A stretch of 64,000 bases of DNA from Phytophthora quininea. Lineage: Eukaryota; Oomycota; Peronosporomycetes; Peronosporales; Peronosporaceae. The notes beneath the pieces were generated by a model that saw only the letters and a list, made by a program, of their open reading frames with translations, was not told the DNA's origin and did not search any database. The stretch is taken from positions 434,001 to 498,000 of the forward strand of contig JAAVTG010000620.1 in the NCBI GenBank assembly GCA_011947345.1. Direction: 5' to 3'. The position numbers were made by a program, and so were the translations under genes. Below are positions 1-11,468 of this stretch, piece after piece (position 1 is the first letter of the stretch; the number at the start of each line of letters is the position of its first letter).

Positions 1-35
1 GTAGCGCTCAGCAGCAGGTGGCGCGGGATCTTCAT
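1..35 (-). CDS. 5' end of an unknown gene, possibly secreted
   Basis: An ATG at position 35 on the minus strand opens a frame reading MKIPRHLLLSA before the window ends. The basic residue followed by a leucine run is what the start of a signal peptide looks like, but only eleven codons are visible. It would be divergent from the small secreted gene at 459. The identity cannot be judged from this fragment, and it may be chance. Confidence 0.35.
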   Translation of the reverse strand, partial: MKIPRHLLLSA

Positions 36-400
36 TGTGGTTTTACTTTGGTGGCGTGTTGGCTTTGCTTGCTTGGCTCTTGGCTTGTTCGATTGTGCTG
101 TAGGCGGGGTCGATCGTCCCCGACCGACGGCAACTTTAGTCTGAAGTACTAACTGCAGCTCGGCGAAGACGTTGGGACTGTGCATGGCAACTGGTATCGT
201 CTCGTCTTCGGACTCTGGGTCGGGAGGACGGCTGCAGTTTGGATGCGGTTTTTGATGGCGTTCGCGGTGTGATAAGGTTGAGAGGACAATGTGACTATGA
301 GACTCCCCGTCGGCGCAGCTGCGGCGTGGCGGACGACAGGATGGTTCGAGTCGAGCTCTCCTTCAGATCGAGCAGGACAAGGAAGGCAAACGCTATAACA

Positions 401-415
401 CTCTCATTCCACAAC
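401..415 (+). promoter_or_regulatory. Oomycete initiator-like element
   Basis: The sequence CTCTCATTCCACAAC matches the oomycete initiator (YCATTYYNCA) and lies about 45 nt upstream of the ATG at 459, the usual spacing in these genomes. The rest of 36-458 holds no convincing gene, although long frames pass through it on both strands. Confidence 0.5.
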
Positions 416-458
416 AAGCAAGCAAGCACTTCACCAAGCAACGACAAACCCAAGCAAG

Positions 459-815
459 ATGAAGCTTTTCCAGAGCACTTTCTGGGTGGCAGCTCTTGTA
501 GCAGCGGCCATGCCGGTGCAATCGCACAACCTGGCCTGGTCGGCATCAGGAAGCGGCGACCACCTCGCGGGGGTCGTCCGACACGGACACAAGGACAACG
601 ACTTCCCGCCGCGACTCAAGCCCCACGAACACGGACCTCCGCAGTGGCCACACCCTCGAGACTCGTCCAATGCCGAAACTCCATCACACTCGTCGGACGG
701 CTCGGCTGGATTCGCGGTTGGCATTCCTCTTCCTGTACGACCGGAGGCACCTCGCGGTCCCAAAGGAAAACCCAGACTCCGCAAGAACGTCAAGCGCTTC
801 AGTTTGAACGAATGA
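459..815 (+). CDS. Small secreted protein (118 aa), no known domain
   Basis: The protein starts MKLFQSTFWVAALVAAAMPVQ, a clear signal peptide with a hydrophobic core and likely cleavage after AMPVQS. The mature part is about 95 residues, rich in His, Pro and Ser, with a basic tail (KGKPRLRKNVKR). I see no RXLR-EER, LFLAK or cysteine-rich pattern, so it is not one of the recognised oomycete effector classes. An initiator-like element lies about 45 nt upstream. The size and signal peptide make it a candidate apoplastic or surface protein. This is inference from the signal peptide; I recognise no family. Confidence 0.6.
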   Translation: MKLFQSTFWVAALVAAAMPVQSHNLAWSASGSGDHLAGVVRHGHKDNDFPPRLKPHEHGPPQWPHPRDSSNAETPSHSSDGSAGFAVGIPLPVRPEAPRGPKGKPRLRKNVKRFSLNE

Positions 816-1179
816 AGTGGATCGGTGGTATCAAGTACGTGGTGTCAAATGCCCGGATGTAGAAGGCGTAACTAAGTATTCGGTGTATGTGTGAATGAAT
901 TCACTAGCAGTAACGTGTTGCCAGTCGTGTCGGTTGCAGTTGAATTGAGAACAGTGGTGGTAGTTCCTGGCTGCTATGCTTGCCACCGCAATTGCTCGAT
1001 ATTACTCGCTTAGCTTCTGGCTCGATAAGTTGTTGTTTGCTTCGATGTTTGTTTGAAGCATGCTACGACCGGATGTCGTCGGACAAGTGTGCGCTGCTTC
1101 CTAAAGTGACGACAAGTTGTCCTGGGGCATTGACACAATTATAAACCCAGCTCAGACCACACGAAGACCGTCACTCGGC
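816..1179. other. Intergenic region
   Basis: No gene is supported here. It separates the secreted-protein gene from the first acyltransferase and presumably holds the 3' UTR of one and the promoter of the other. Confidence 0.5.
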
Positions 1180-2756
1180 ATGAATAACTCGCTTGTGATT
1201 GAGAATTATCGTCCGCAAGTGCAGCTTCGAGGCTTGGAGCGCATGCTCACTATGGTGGACGGGGTATCGACGAAAATTGTTCACTCGATGTTGGTGCGTG
1301 GCGACACGACCATTCTACTGCGCTTCCTGACGACAGCCGTGATGAACACGTTCAACAGTCATCCTCGAATGCGAGTTCTGCAGCTGAAGGACGGACCTTT
1401 CGTGGCCGAAGTCCATCCGCTACTAACTCGACACGAAGTCGCCGCACTCAATCTTGTTCGGCTTCGAGCCATCTCCTCCGCCGCGAGTGACGCTGATGAC
1501 ATGGCCACCGGATGGCAGCAGTATGCGGAAGACGAATGCAGCATCGGTTTCAATCGGTTCAATCAGCTCCCCTTCTTCCTGACGGTCTGGGTTGATGAAC
1601 GAGCTAGTCTTACTCGCTTGATGCTCTTCTCCGACCACTACATGTCCGACGGGTTTTCAGGGATGGTGGTTCTCCATGGCATCCTCGATCAAATTACGCT
1701 CTTGGCGAAACATCAACTCACCGCGCCACAGGAAGAACCGGAACCGGAGCAACCACCGCATCAAGTGGAAGAGTTCCCGTTGAGACCTTCGCTGTACAAA
1801 ATGTTGCTATCGAAAGTTGCTTGGACGAAGCTGGTTGTGAAAAGCGTCGTTAACTTCTCGGGCGGCAATCGTTTCGAGATCAAGCGCGAGACTTTAAGCC
1901 CATACTGCCGCCTCGTGCAGATCAGCACCAATTCCGAGCCCCACCAGCTACCAGCAGCACCACCGCGCTGTTTGCACAGGGCGACCCCGAATGCATGAGC
2001 AAAGTGTTGACAAAATGCCAACGAGAAAATGCCACGGTGAGTGGCGCATTAGTTGGCGTCATGCTGCTCGCGGTCTTCTATGTTGCCAAGGAGAGGCAAA
2101 GCAATCCATCCCAAACGTGCTTCCGAGTCGCTGTAGACGTGGGTCTTAACATGCGCCGCCGTGTCTCGAATCCCGTCAAAGAAGACCTGGTGGGCATGTA
2201 CTCAACTGCCACCAGACTCCAACATCTGACGACTGATGGCATCGACTTGAAAACTACTCGGTTCTGGGACCTTGCTCGCCGTTCCAAGCAAGAAGTGGAC
2301 GACCGACTGAAGCATACAGTGGCGATGGACCTGCCAATTGCACTGATGGACAAGAAGATCAACGTGCAGATGCCGCAGTCGTTCTTGAGAGGGGTTTATC
2401 TCCCACACGCGTTGCTTTCCGACGTCTGCATCCCCAACATTTGTCGCTATCCATTCGTGACAGAGCACTCACTTTCAGACGATGGTGCTGAGGGTGACAA
2501 CGAAACTCTTACTGTGGAGAGTTTGCACGTGTATCACCCGGTACCGCACCTCGGTTCCTCCGCCACGCTTTTTGTCAGTGTAGTCGACTCATTCAACTAC
2601 TCGATGGCCCACAAGTGCGAGAATGTTGTGGGTGAAGCTCTTTTCGCAGCGGTCGTGGAACTTTGTGAAGGGATCGATCGCATTGGGGCTGATGAGACCC
2701 TCATGGGTGTTCTAGACCGTGTCGTTCTGCGCTACACTGGACATGATTACTCGTAG
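1180..2756 (+). CDS. HxxxD acyltransferase (condensation/AATase-like), copy 1, one frameshift
   Basis: Two adjoining frames make one protein of about 525 residues. The first (from the ATG at 1180) carries FSDHYMSDGFSG, the H-x3-D-G active-site motif of the CoA-dependent acyltransferase superfamily (condensation domains, PapA, alcohol acetyltransferases). The second carries the C-terminal half, ending near FNYSMAHK. The frame change falls around the CCCC at about 1939-1942, between ISTNSE and ALFAQGDPE, and needs one extra base. The paralogue at 2846-4341 has the same layout and aligns along its whole length, so the two halves belong together. Family membership is secure from the motif and fold pattern. 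The acyl donor and acceptor cannot be told. Confidence 0.72.
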
Positions 2757-2845
2757 ACTCGAAGAAGGTAGCATGTCGATAGAAGAACTCGGTTGTTAGC
2801 TGAAAAAGCCTCGGGGCAGTGAATTTACCTGCCGGTAGTCGAAAT

Positions 2846-4341
2846 TCAAATTGATTCCAGCTCGACTTGAGCAAGAACGTCGGCCATCGTCGCATCCGAA
2901 TTCACATCCCCGATTTGCTCTGCGAAGGCGACGTAGGCCTGGAAAAGTCGCTCGGCATCCTCGTCCTCGTGCTTGTGCAGCATCGAGTAGTTGAACGTCT
3001 TGGTCGTGGCCACGTACATGAGCGTTCCCATCGAGAAGAATGGCACGGACTCGTAGAGGAACAGCTGCTCAATTGAAAGCTCGCCAGCGTCGCCGAGCGT
3101 GTGGGTCAGTTTGTGCGGATAGCGACCAATGTTGGAGATGTTGACATCGCCACTGATTGAGTTCTTGATGACGTGGTTGGCGAACGCCGTCGGCACCGAG
3201 GCAGATGTGAAGTTTTGGTCCATGAAGATGTCGACAAACGCCACCGTTGAAGACTTCAATCCTGACTCAATGTCCTGCTTGCAAGAACGCGCCACATCCC
3301 AGAACTTCGCCGCATCGAACACAATACCAGCACCATTCAACGTGTCCAACGGCACCAGGGACGCATAGCTGCCGACGACATCCTCAGGAATCGGCTCCGG
3401 AAGCCGAAGACGCAAGTTCGTGCTCATCGACAGCACCACTTTGAAACTCTTCGACAGAGCCACCGAATGGTGCTTTTGAGACGCGTGGTAGTAGGCCAGC
3501 ACCACTGCAGCCGTGAGCGCTCCCGAATACGTGACGCCTTCTTCCTTGCAGCGAGCGATCACTTTCTTGACTGTGTCTTGTTCCCCGACTGGAACAAGGC
3601 GTAGCTTGGGTTGTTGTTGAACGGGTAGACCAGATCGGCTTGATCCGAGCGTGCAGGCAGCAATGACTTCGTGTGTGCTGTGAGAACCCGCTTAATCACC
3701 GGAGCCAACAGTTTCACCGCCAGCTTGCTTAGTGGAGTTGAGACCGTGTGCGTGTCTAGGGAGAGATTAAACGGAGACGCTCGCGCCGGAAACTGTTTGG
3801 GCTCAATCTCGGCTTGGCTGGCAAGTAGAGCCACTCGCTCCAAGACGTCGTTGAAAATGGTCACGCCCGAAGTGCCGTCACACATGTAGTGGTCCGAGAA
3901 GAGGAACATCCGAGCGACGTCGTTCGACTCGTCGACCCAAACTTCGAGGAACGAGGCAAAATCCTGATACCGGTCAACATACAGATCGCATTCCTTTTGG
4001 ACGTAGAGTTTCCAAGCACCAGAAGCTTCTTCTGCAGCGCTAGTCGATCGAATTCGCAGTAGCCGTCGAGAAGCGACGTCGTCGACGGTGATCAGGGGCC
4101 GGATCTCTGCCTCGTGGAAGGCGTTCTTCACCTGCAGAGCTCGCATGCGAGGGTGCAGATTGAAGACGTGCATGAGAGCAGTCGGCAAGTGGTGGACCAG
4201 AGTCCCCACGGGTCCTGTCACGACCATCACGTGCGCCACTTTGGTAGACGACTTGTCCACCGCAGAGTACACGCGCTCAAAGCCGCGCAATTGCACTCGC
4301 GTATTGCCATTTGCTGCCGTGTAGACTGCTGCGGGGGCCAT
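2846..4341 (-). CDS. HxxxD acyltransferase, copy 2, one frameshift
   Basis: This is a paralogue of the 1180-2756 gene in tail-to-tail orientation. The active-site motif is FSDHYMCDGTSG (H-x3-D-G). The C-terminal half contains YSGALTAAVVLAYYH and ends near VELESI. The frame breaks at the CCCC run 3583-3586 (GGGG on the coding strand); one extra G joins YALFQSG to EQDTVKK and gives a continuous protein of about 498 residues. I chose the ATG at 4341 because the longer frame begins with a non-ATG codon. It shares a divergent upstream region of about 150 nt with the F-box-like gene at 4494. The function is likely O- or N-acyl transfer to a small metabolite, but the substrate is unknown. Confidence 0.72.
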
Positions 4342-4493
4342 TTTCAAGTCTGGAGGTCAATCGACGAGTGACATACAGCAAAGGAGCGGAGCGGATGATG
4401 GCAAGCTCAGCAAACTGCAGCGCTTACAGGTCCCGCTTGTTGATCCCTCTGTTGCAGAGAAGGGGTTGAGCTGCCACGCACGCGGAGTTGCCG

Positions 4494-5554
4494 ATGGACG
4501 GTAGGGAGTTAGGCGTCCCCAGGTCGCTGTGCGTGTTGGTGGCGTTCCAGGGCGACATCGCGGCGTATCTAGACGACGCAGACTTGTCGAGTGTGGCACA
4601 GTCGTCGAGGTGGCTGCGCTGGGGCGACGGAGGGTCCACACCAGCTCGACGGTCTCACTTCCGGCGGACGACGAACTCTCCAGCTTGAGTCAGCAACTTC
4701 ACACTCGACTCGGTCGACACCGAAGAAAAGGCCCCAAGTTCCGCCTCAGCATCAGCCAAGTTGAGGTGCTGCTTCGTGATCTGCTACTGGTGACGTCGGG
4801 ACTGCGGCCGTCGTGTCTGGTGGACTGTTGCGCGCTGTCGAAAGAGCTGGCCGAGCTCCTTCTCTCCAGTCTATCTACCGAGCTCCCAGACAGCCGTCAC
4901 TACGCTGTTGGCCGCCTCCGGGTTGTTCTTCTCGACAGCAACGTCTTCTTCGTAAACGTGGACGCTTTCGTACGCGAGAAGCTTCAGGTGCTGGCGACTG
5001 GGTCATTGCAGCAGCTGTACGTGGACGTCAGCGCCAGCCTGACAAATCCTCAACTCGTCGACTGCAAAGCGCGACTGGAAGCGTACGATAACTGGACCAT
5101 CGAGCTCTGCAGCGATCTGCTTGCAGTGCAATCGCTGGTGGTGGAATGCCCACGACCTGCAACTTTGAACGCCACAGCACTCGCTGGAATCCTGCTGTGC
5201 TACGAATGCGTCTACGACGTCTATAAAGACAGCAACAACGCAGTCGACGACTGGACTGGCCAGGAGAACTGCTTGGCCATGTGTCCGCTCTTGGTGGTTC
5301 AGACTTCGATCGAGTACGTGCTGCTGCCAAAGTCTTTGTCTTCTCTTTCCTATTATGACATCCGCATTCGGTTGTGCAGATCGATTCCGTTGCAAGAGTT
5401 TTCAGTCCCTCAGCAATTGCTAAGCAGAGAGAGGTTGAAAGTGCTTCGAGCGCGTTGCTTGAACAAGTTGCAGCGAGCGATTGCACGCAGTTCATTCACT
5501 GCGCAGGCCCAAGTCAAAGTCGCCGTCAGGACGTTGCCTCGTGTGGCATTGTAG
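4494..5554 (+). CDS. F-box-like protein of unknown function
   Basis: The first 45 residues (from MDGRELGVP, with VLVAFQGDIAAYLDDADL and a following SRWLRW) resemble an F-box: a hydrophobic helix, then LDxxDLxxxxxxSRxLR. The rest (about 300 residues) is Leu/Val-rich and contains regularly spaced leucines but no LRR consensus I would defend. The frame shifts at GGG 4632-4634, where one extra G joins WGDGG to VHTSSTVSLP. If the F-box is real, the protein would bind SKP1 and recruit an unknown target to an SCF ubiquitin ligase. It has no other recognisable domain. Confidence 0.5.
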
Positions 5555-5758
5555 GCCGGCGTTCCAGCTGGCCAGCTGAGGCGCTCCACACTCTATGTTC
5601 TGTAATAAGTGGTTATTTTAACCTTTCGTCCAGTATGAGATCATACAAATTCGTGATGTTGCAACTTCAAGGATCCATACGAAATCCAAGTCATATGCCA
5701 GATAATTCGGAGCGCAACTGTTAAAGGATGTTCAGTCCGTAACTGCTGCATTAGCGTC

Positions 5759-8700
5759 ATGGGAGCCAGCGTCTCCACGCAGCGGAAGCTCTTCCGGCCA
5801 TGTACGTGTCGATCCCGTAGGGACCCAGCACTGTTTAGTCGTGTCCAACTGCTAGGGGGACTCTCGCCCCTTTGGTTTAACGTGGCTTGGGATTAGGCTC
5901 GAGTTTCTAATCTTCGTGCTGGGTGTCTAGTCAACGTGGGCGAGTTCACAGTCGCGTGGCTCACTTTCAAGGTTAGAAAGGCAGTGGTCTATTATACATA
6001 TTATATGGCATTAAACACTCACTTGGCATGCGCAGGGAGATGCAGTGGAGGACGAGGAGCATCGAGACGTGGCCAGGAAGGAGGGACTTTTGTCCTCCAA
6101 GCTGCTCCGAGGACTCTTCGGCGGTAGAAAACTATTGCTGGGCATCCTATTACTTCATTTCTCATTGTTGTTGTGTTCTTTTAGAAATGACCGTGCAGTG
6201 TCTGAAGAACCTCCCGGGGATACAGTTTCTAAAGAAGCGTTCATCTGCACCCTCGCACTCTGCTACGAGTACGTCTGCAAATGAATCTTTGCTTTAAAAA
6301 ATACGGAAAAGAGATTAATACGTTTCTTATCTGTTAGGGGCAACACGGAGGACCGGATCAGCTACCTCTTCACGATGTACAATATCACGCTCACAGGAGA
6401 AAAGTATGTGCTGGTACCTGCTGGTGAGAACATTTTACGCGATTTCTAACGTGGTATGGCGTTTGTTGTGAAGTAAAAACGAAGAGGGATCTATCGCCGA
6501 AAAAGACTATCTACTGCTTCTTAACTATTTGGAAGAGTACATGCCGTTACCCAAGCAGCTCTACGCTGCGTTTGAAGAGTGTATGATTCCGATGGCTGGA
6601 TTGCTATCCAACTCGCGATTTGTGACGTGGGTGCGCCAATACCCAGACGTCATGGAGGTAAGCCCACCAGCAATGATTTTTCTTTCTTTCTTTCTGTATC
6701 TACAGTACTCTTACGATTGCTGCTGCAGTTCTTGGCAATTCACCTTCCTCCATCGCCAACACCGGGGAGTCCCCTTTCAATCCGCACAAGCGAAGAGTTC
6801 CTGTCCAACTCGTAGGTTTTGCCGATCCAGGGCTAGCTCTTGATACTAATTTTCTGCATTCAGTGACCCCTTGAACAGCAGTCCGTCCTGTCGGAATGAC
6901 CCTACCAGCAGCTCGCTCGGCTCTTTTGACTTTATTGGCGGCGAAGATAGCGGGGATGAAGACTCGGATGGTCTCTACGATTCAGACCAGCTCACAGAGA
7001 TGGAGTTGTCGCAAAGTTCCTTCCGTGGCAGCACTTCATCCATGAATGGCAACGACGAACTCACGAGAATCTTAAAAGAGGCCGGTGCAGTGGTGAAGGA
7101 TGATACGCTTGACAGCAGCGAACAAGGCACGGATAGAACAGCCCCATTGGTCTCCCCGGTAGCTATCAGAGACCCATTCTACCCGCCGGAGGAACAAGGT
7201 ATTTCTACTTATCGAAGGGGACGAACAGGGACATCGCGCTCTCGAGGCGTCCAAAAGATGGGCAGATACATGGGTAAGGCTGTCAACGGAGGGATCTCGA
7301 GGGTTGGGCATGTTGGCCGGAGTATCCTTCACGTCGGTAAATCTCAGGGGAACAACCAGCATAGCTCTGGTTCTGCTGCTGATGAATCCGATCCAACAAC
7401 GTCTGATCTGCTTAGCGCGGGCCACTTCTCATCGGAGTCGCAGAGCACGAAGAAATACGTGTGTGGTTATTTGCACAAGATTAGCGACAGTAAGTGGGGC
7501 AAGAAGCGGTCCTGGCACCGAAGGTGGTTCGTGCTCGATCGCCAACGCGGCGTGCTATCTTACTACCGACACAACCCAGCCAACCATATTCAAATGTCAT
7601 CGTCCCAAGGCAATATTGTCCACATGGCAGATTCCCCAGTCCCGCCTAAACGATCGCCGCCAACATCAAGCAGTCAGCCCCTGAAACGAGGCAAGAATCG
7701 TCGGCCCCACCGTCGGAGCCTCCCAACAGCACGACCGAGGTGAACGGCAACAGCAGCGAAAGTACAGATCACGTCTCTCAATTGTCAACTGAAGCAAGAG
7801 ATTCCGAGTCCTCTGTCCGAACCCCCACAGTTGTCGACGAGAAGCCCGCTGAACCTGACAAACAGCAACAGGAACCGCATCAAGATCAACCTCAGGAGCA
7901 GCATACGCTGCTGTATCTGAACGAGTCGCACCCGTGGTATCGAGGGGCATTGGATCTGAACATGGATAACGTCTCGTTGCTTTTTGAGAAGACGCTGGCG
8001 AAGAATGCCCCTACGCGATACTTCTTCCAAGTGTCGACGCTGTCGTTGCACGAAATGGACTCGAAGCGGGGCATCCAGTACAAGGTACACTGGCTACAAG
8101 CAATTGTGTGGGCTTGTTTGTGTTTTGACTGATTGGTTGTTGTAGTTGTGTGCAGATACAGAAGTTGATTTCGATCTGTGGACGTCGGCAATTGCCGAGG
8201 TGGTCAACAGGAAGGACACCAAACACGCTATTGCTGCTGGCGGTGCGCCAGTACTAACACACCAGCAGCTTTACCGACAACGTCTTCTGAAGCAGCAAGT
8301 GGAAGCCCAAAAGGCGACAGCTCAAGACGATGTTGTTGACACGGTAGCTGAATCTGCACCAAACCAGGCAAAGACTTCCCCACCAGCTCCGCATCAGAAG
8401 CGGAAACCTCCGCCACGAATTGTGACGCAGTTTCCTCTCACGTCCGGTGGTGGCTCGTCGTCGAATTCGTTCTGGCATCTTCACGTTCACGTGGATGGAA
8501 CGAAGCAGTGCCTCATCGTAGGCTTCATGCTGAATATCGTGGCTATCCGCTGTATTGCAGGCGAGCACGTGTTGTGGAAGATCGCAGTCTGCATCGCTGT
8601 GACGTGCATCTTCGTGTTCAGCGTGTACAACCCAAAGCCGTCGCAGAGAGGAGGCCTAGGATTCTGTGAGAACCCCAATAGCAGGACTTTTACTTGTGGC

Positions 8701-9794
8701 AATGTCGACGCTGCTTTGCTTGCCACAGATATTGCGGACTGTAGCGACCCGACAAACTGCTGTCTGCACAAGGTAAAAGAAAGCTCATACCATGGAGGAG
8801 AAGCTGCGAACGGCACTGAGGGATCAAGTGGAGGCCCACGCCGGAAGTTCAGCGACTCCAGACGAATCGTCAAGTTCCCTATGGGCAGCACGATGGCTCG
8901 ATCACATATGCAAGAGAACGGAAAGTCGAGCAACGTGGAGCATTCGTGGAGTACGTCCCGAGCCGAAACGTTTTTAGTTCGCAGCTCCGAGTACAAGAAA
9001 CTGCGGCGGAAAGAGGTGCTTCTGTCTGTGTTGTTTTACTGGTTGTAGCTGTTGACTCACTACGCTTTCTGCAGGCTTCCCAGCCTGCGCTGTTTGAGTT
9101 TCTTGGAGCGGACTTGGTGCGAACTGATAGTAAGGTCGATCTGATCTCTCAACGTGTGGAATTCCCACCCGAACTCCAGGACGCCAAGCTTTTCATCATC
9201 AACGCTCAGGTACAGACAGCTGCCACAATTGAAAGTGCCGCCAATTAACCGAGTTGTGCTGGTTGGGAACAGCTCCCGTCGTACGGACCGAGCGTGTGGG
9301 GAGATGGCACTTGCGATGGCGCTGGCTACAGTCTTGCGCTGTATTGGAAGATCCCCGACGACGTCTTTGAAGAGCTGAAGAGCCCCACGTCCACGACGCT
9401 GTGTCTGCTGAAGCGGTTCCTAGAAGCAGGTGACGACCGATCGCTGACGGATCGCTTTAAAGTGATCGCGCAGGTGACCAACACGGACGAGTGCGGTCTC
9501 ACAGGCATGGCCAAGAAGCTGCTGGTCGGCCACAATGCGACGCCAGTGCTGACTCGACCCCAGCATCGCATCTACCACTTTGGAGACGGCAGCACCGAAG
9601 TCGTCGTGGACGTCCACGCCTTCTCGTACATTGCTCGCCGCGGCATCCACCTGCTGATCGACAAGACGGCGAAACTCGTGATCGACGTGGCGTTCGTAAT
9701 CCAGGGCGAGACGGAGGACGAACTACCCGAGCAAGTGCTCGGCTGTTGCCGTCTCGACCACGCGAGCGTGCAAAAGGCGGCAGAACTGCCTTGA
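5759..9794 (+). CDS. PH-domain protein with EDR2 C-terminal (DUF1336) lipid-binding domain
   Basis: This is a multi-exon gene. The start MGASVSTQRKLFRP is a textbook N-myristoylation signal (MG-x3-S). It is followed by a perfect GTACGT donor at 5802. Later exons begin near 6046, 6199 and 6338, then come further short introns; each joins in frame with GT-AG borders. Order of parts: an EF-hand-like helical segment (EAFICTLALCYE, TEDRISYLF), an acidic/Ser-rich linker, a PH domain (CGYLHKISDSKWGKKRSWHR to DFDLWTSAIAEV) whose middle is interrupted by about 90 low-complexity residues, a hydrophobic pair around residues encoded at 8510-8630, and an EDR2_C domain (GAGYSLALYWKIPDD to ELPEQVLGCCRLDH). 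Plant EDR2 proteins bind phosphoinositides and sterol/lipid. The frame breaks at CCCC 7678-7681. The coding frame at about 8775-8940 is ambiguous. Confidence 0.75.
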
Positions 9795-10399
9795 CTTGTC
9801 TGCAGGTAGTACACTAGACACACCTACGTGAGCTACAGCTACTGGAGGAGATGGAGGAAAGGTCAGTACTCCTAGGTTATGCATCAAGTAATTGGAAATA
9901 TCAGCCCCGAAAGATGGTTGACATAAGGAATTCATCAAGCCTTTCCTCCTCGTATACTACCAGTACTACTAGCAGAAGAATGCATGGGAATGCTCAGAGA
10001 AAGATTCTCAACAACAAGGGCTACTACCCCTTGATTCAGAAACTCTAGTCTGAAAAATGAAGGTTGGATCGTCATTGCATGTCCCGGTAGAAAATAAAAC
10101 TCTCTTGGTCAAAGTCGATGGCAAAAGTCAGAATGAGCGCTTGGAAGTCTTGCGGTTCTTGAGACCTGTTGTCCTCCAGTCATTTTTGGAGGGATTTGTC
10201 CCTTGTTTTATCCATTTTAAAAGGTGATGTTAGGTGTCCATACAAGCATATGGGACGATATTCACGTATTCGGACAAAGTATTCCGATGGCTGCGCAAAA
10301 GATGGCTACAGAAGGTTAGCTCTTGCCAGATGAAGAATTATGTTTCTTCCAATGGGAGTGCGAGAATGAAAGGCTAAAACCAGCGGCGAAGTGATTGAA
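9795..10399. other. Intergenic region
   Basis: An AT-rich spacer follows the EDR2-like gene. I found no supported gene, RNA or repeat. Confidence 0.5.
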
Positions 10400-11400
10400 G
10401 GAGCTCAAGACAGACTGTCGCGCATCGGGAACCTCATATTGAGCACACTAGGATGCTCAAGCATCTTGGAGAAGCAGGTTGCTCCTACACACAAGAGTGT
10501 CGCGAGACTGTGAAAGCGCTGTGCGGGCTTGTGTCGAAACTGGAGAAGACGGACCCAGGGAAAAGGCGGTGGAAGAAGGAGAGGATTTTCACGGCTTGGT
10601 AGGGAGTCGCCTGCTGAAGGCGACGTACAGCCGCGCGCAAGCCGGACATGACCTCTAACCCCACCATCATCGACGAGCTGTGTACAGCATTTCGCAAGGG
10701 TCTGGAGGTGCAGATTTTGCTGATCAAGGACATGCTGAAGAAGCTGCAAGGGGTGGACGTGCCTGGCTGGATGCCCCCGGACACGTCTGATTTCGTGCAT
10801 ATCGAGTTCGTCCTGTGAACGAGTACCAGTTCTTCACCAGCAGCGTCAACATCAGCGTGCGCGGTCAGCAGACCAAGAGCGATAATAGTAAAAAAAAAAA
10901 AAGCAGTCGATAACAAGAAAGACGAAGCGCAGCCGGACGCTGAACTAGACGACGGGGATGACGGAGACGCGAGGGTCTGCGCAAGCATCGACGAATGCTC
11001 CAGCCCAAATGACTAAAGTTACCGTGCCCAAGAACCGTTCGCGTTTGCGATGCTAATGGCAAACCCAACATGGTGCAAGGCGAACCCTTCCAGTTTCTGT
11101 TCAACTCCTCGCCGATGCTGACCGTCCCAGCTCCTGTACTGCGCGCACTGGTCGGTTCGAGTGCGTTGCATACCATGGCGGACGACGTGTTCTTGCTGTC
11201 AACCATTATGATTCTGACGCCGGTTCCTGCCGAGTCCAGCGACTTCCAGGGTACTTACGTCCTCCAGCACCAACTATCGCGTTGATAGCAGCCAGAGAGA
11301 CGCAGGACTCGACGGTGCTGACCACAGAGCCGAGAGAGAGTCGACGGATGCGGTTGACTCGAAGCAGGAAGACTAATTCCGTGTGGAGTCGGGCTCTGAA
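10400..11400 (+). pseudogene. Decayed coding stretch, family not recognised
   Basis: Plus-strand translation gives several coding-looking pieces in different frames: TIIDELCTAFRKGLEVQ near 10660-10720, NEYQFFTSSVNISVRGQQT near 10815-10870, and MVQGEPFQFLFNSSPMLTV near 11070-11130. Between them are stops, frame changes and a 12-A run at about 10890-10901. The pieces are too scattered to be explained by one or two base errors. I read it as the remains of a gene or a poorly sequenced one. I cannot name the family. Confidence 0.3.
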
Positions 11401-11468
11401 TTTCATTTATTTTTCTCTCAAGTAATAGTTCTTATAAGCGGTTGTGTGGCCCCATTTATTATTGTCAA

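Noticed and set aside
10885..10905. Poly-A run of 12 as a retroposon tail
   Set aside because: There is no target duplication or recognisable element upstream, so a simple homopolymer is enough.
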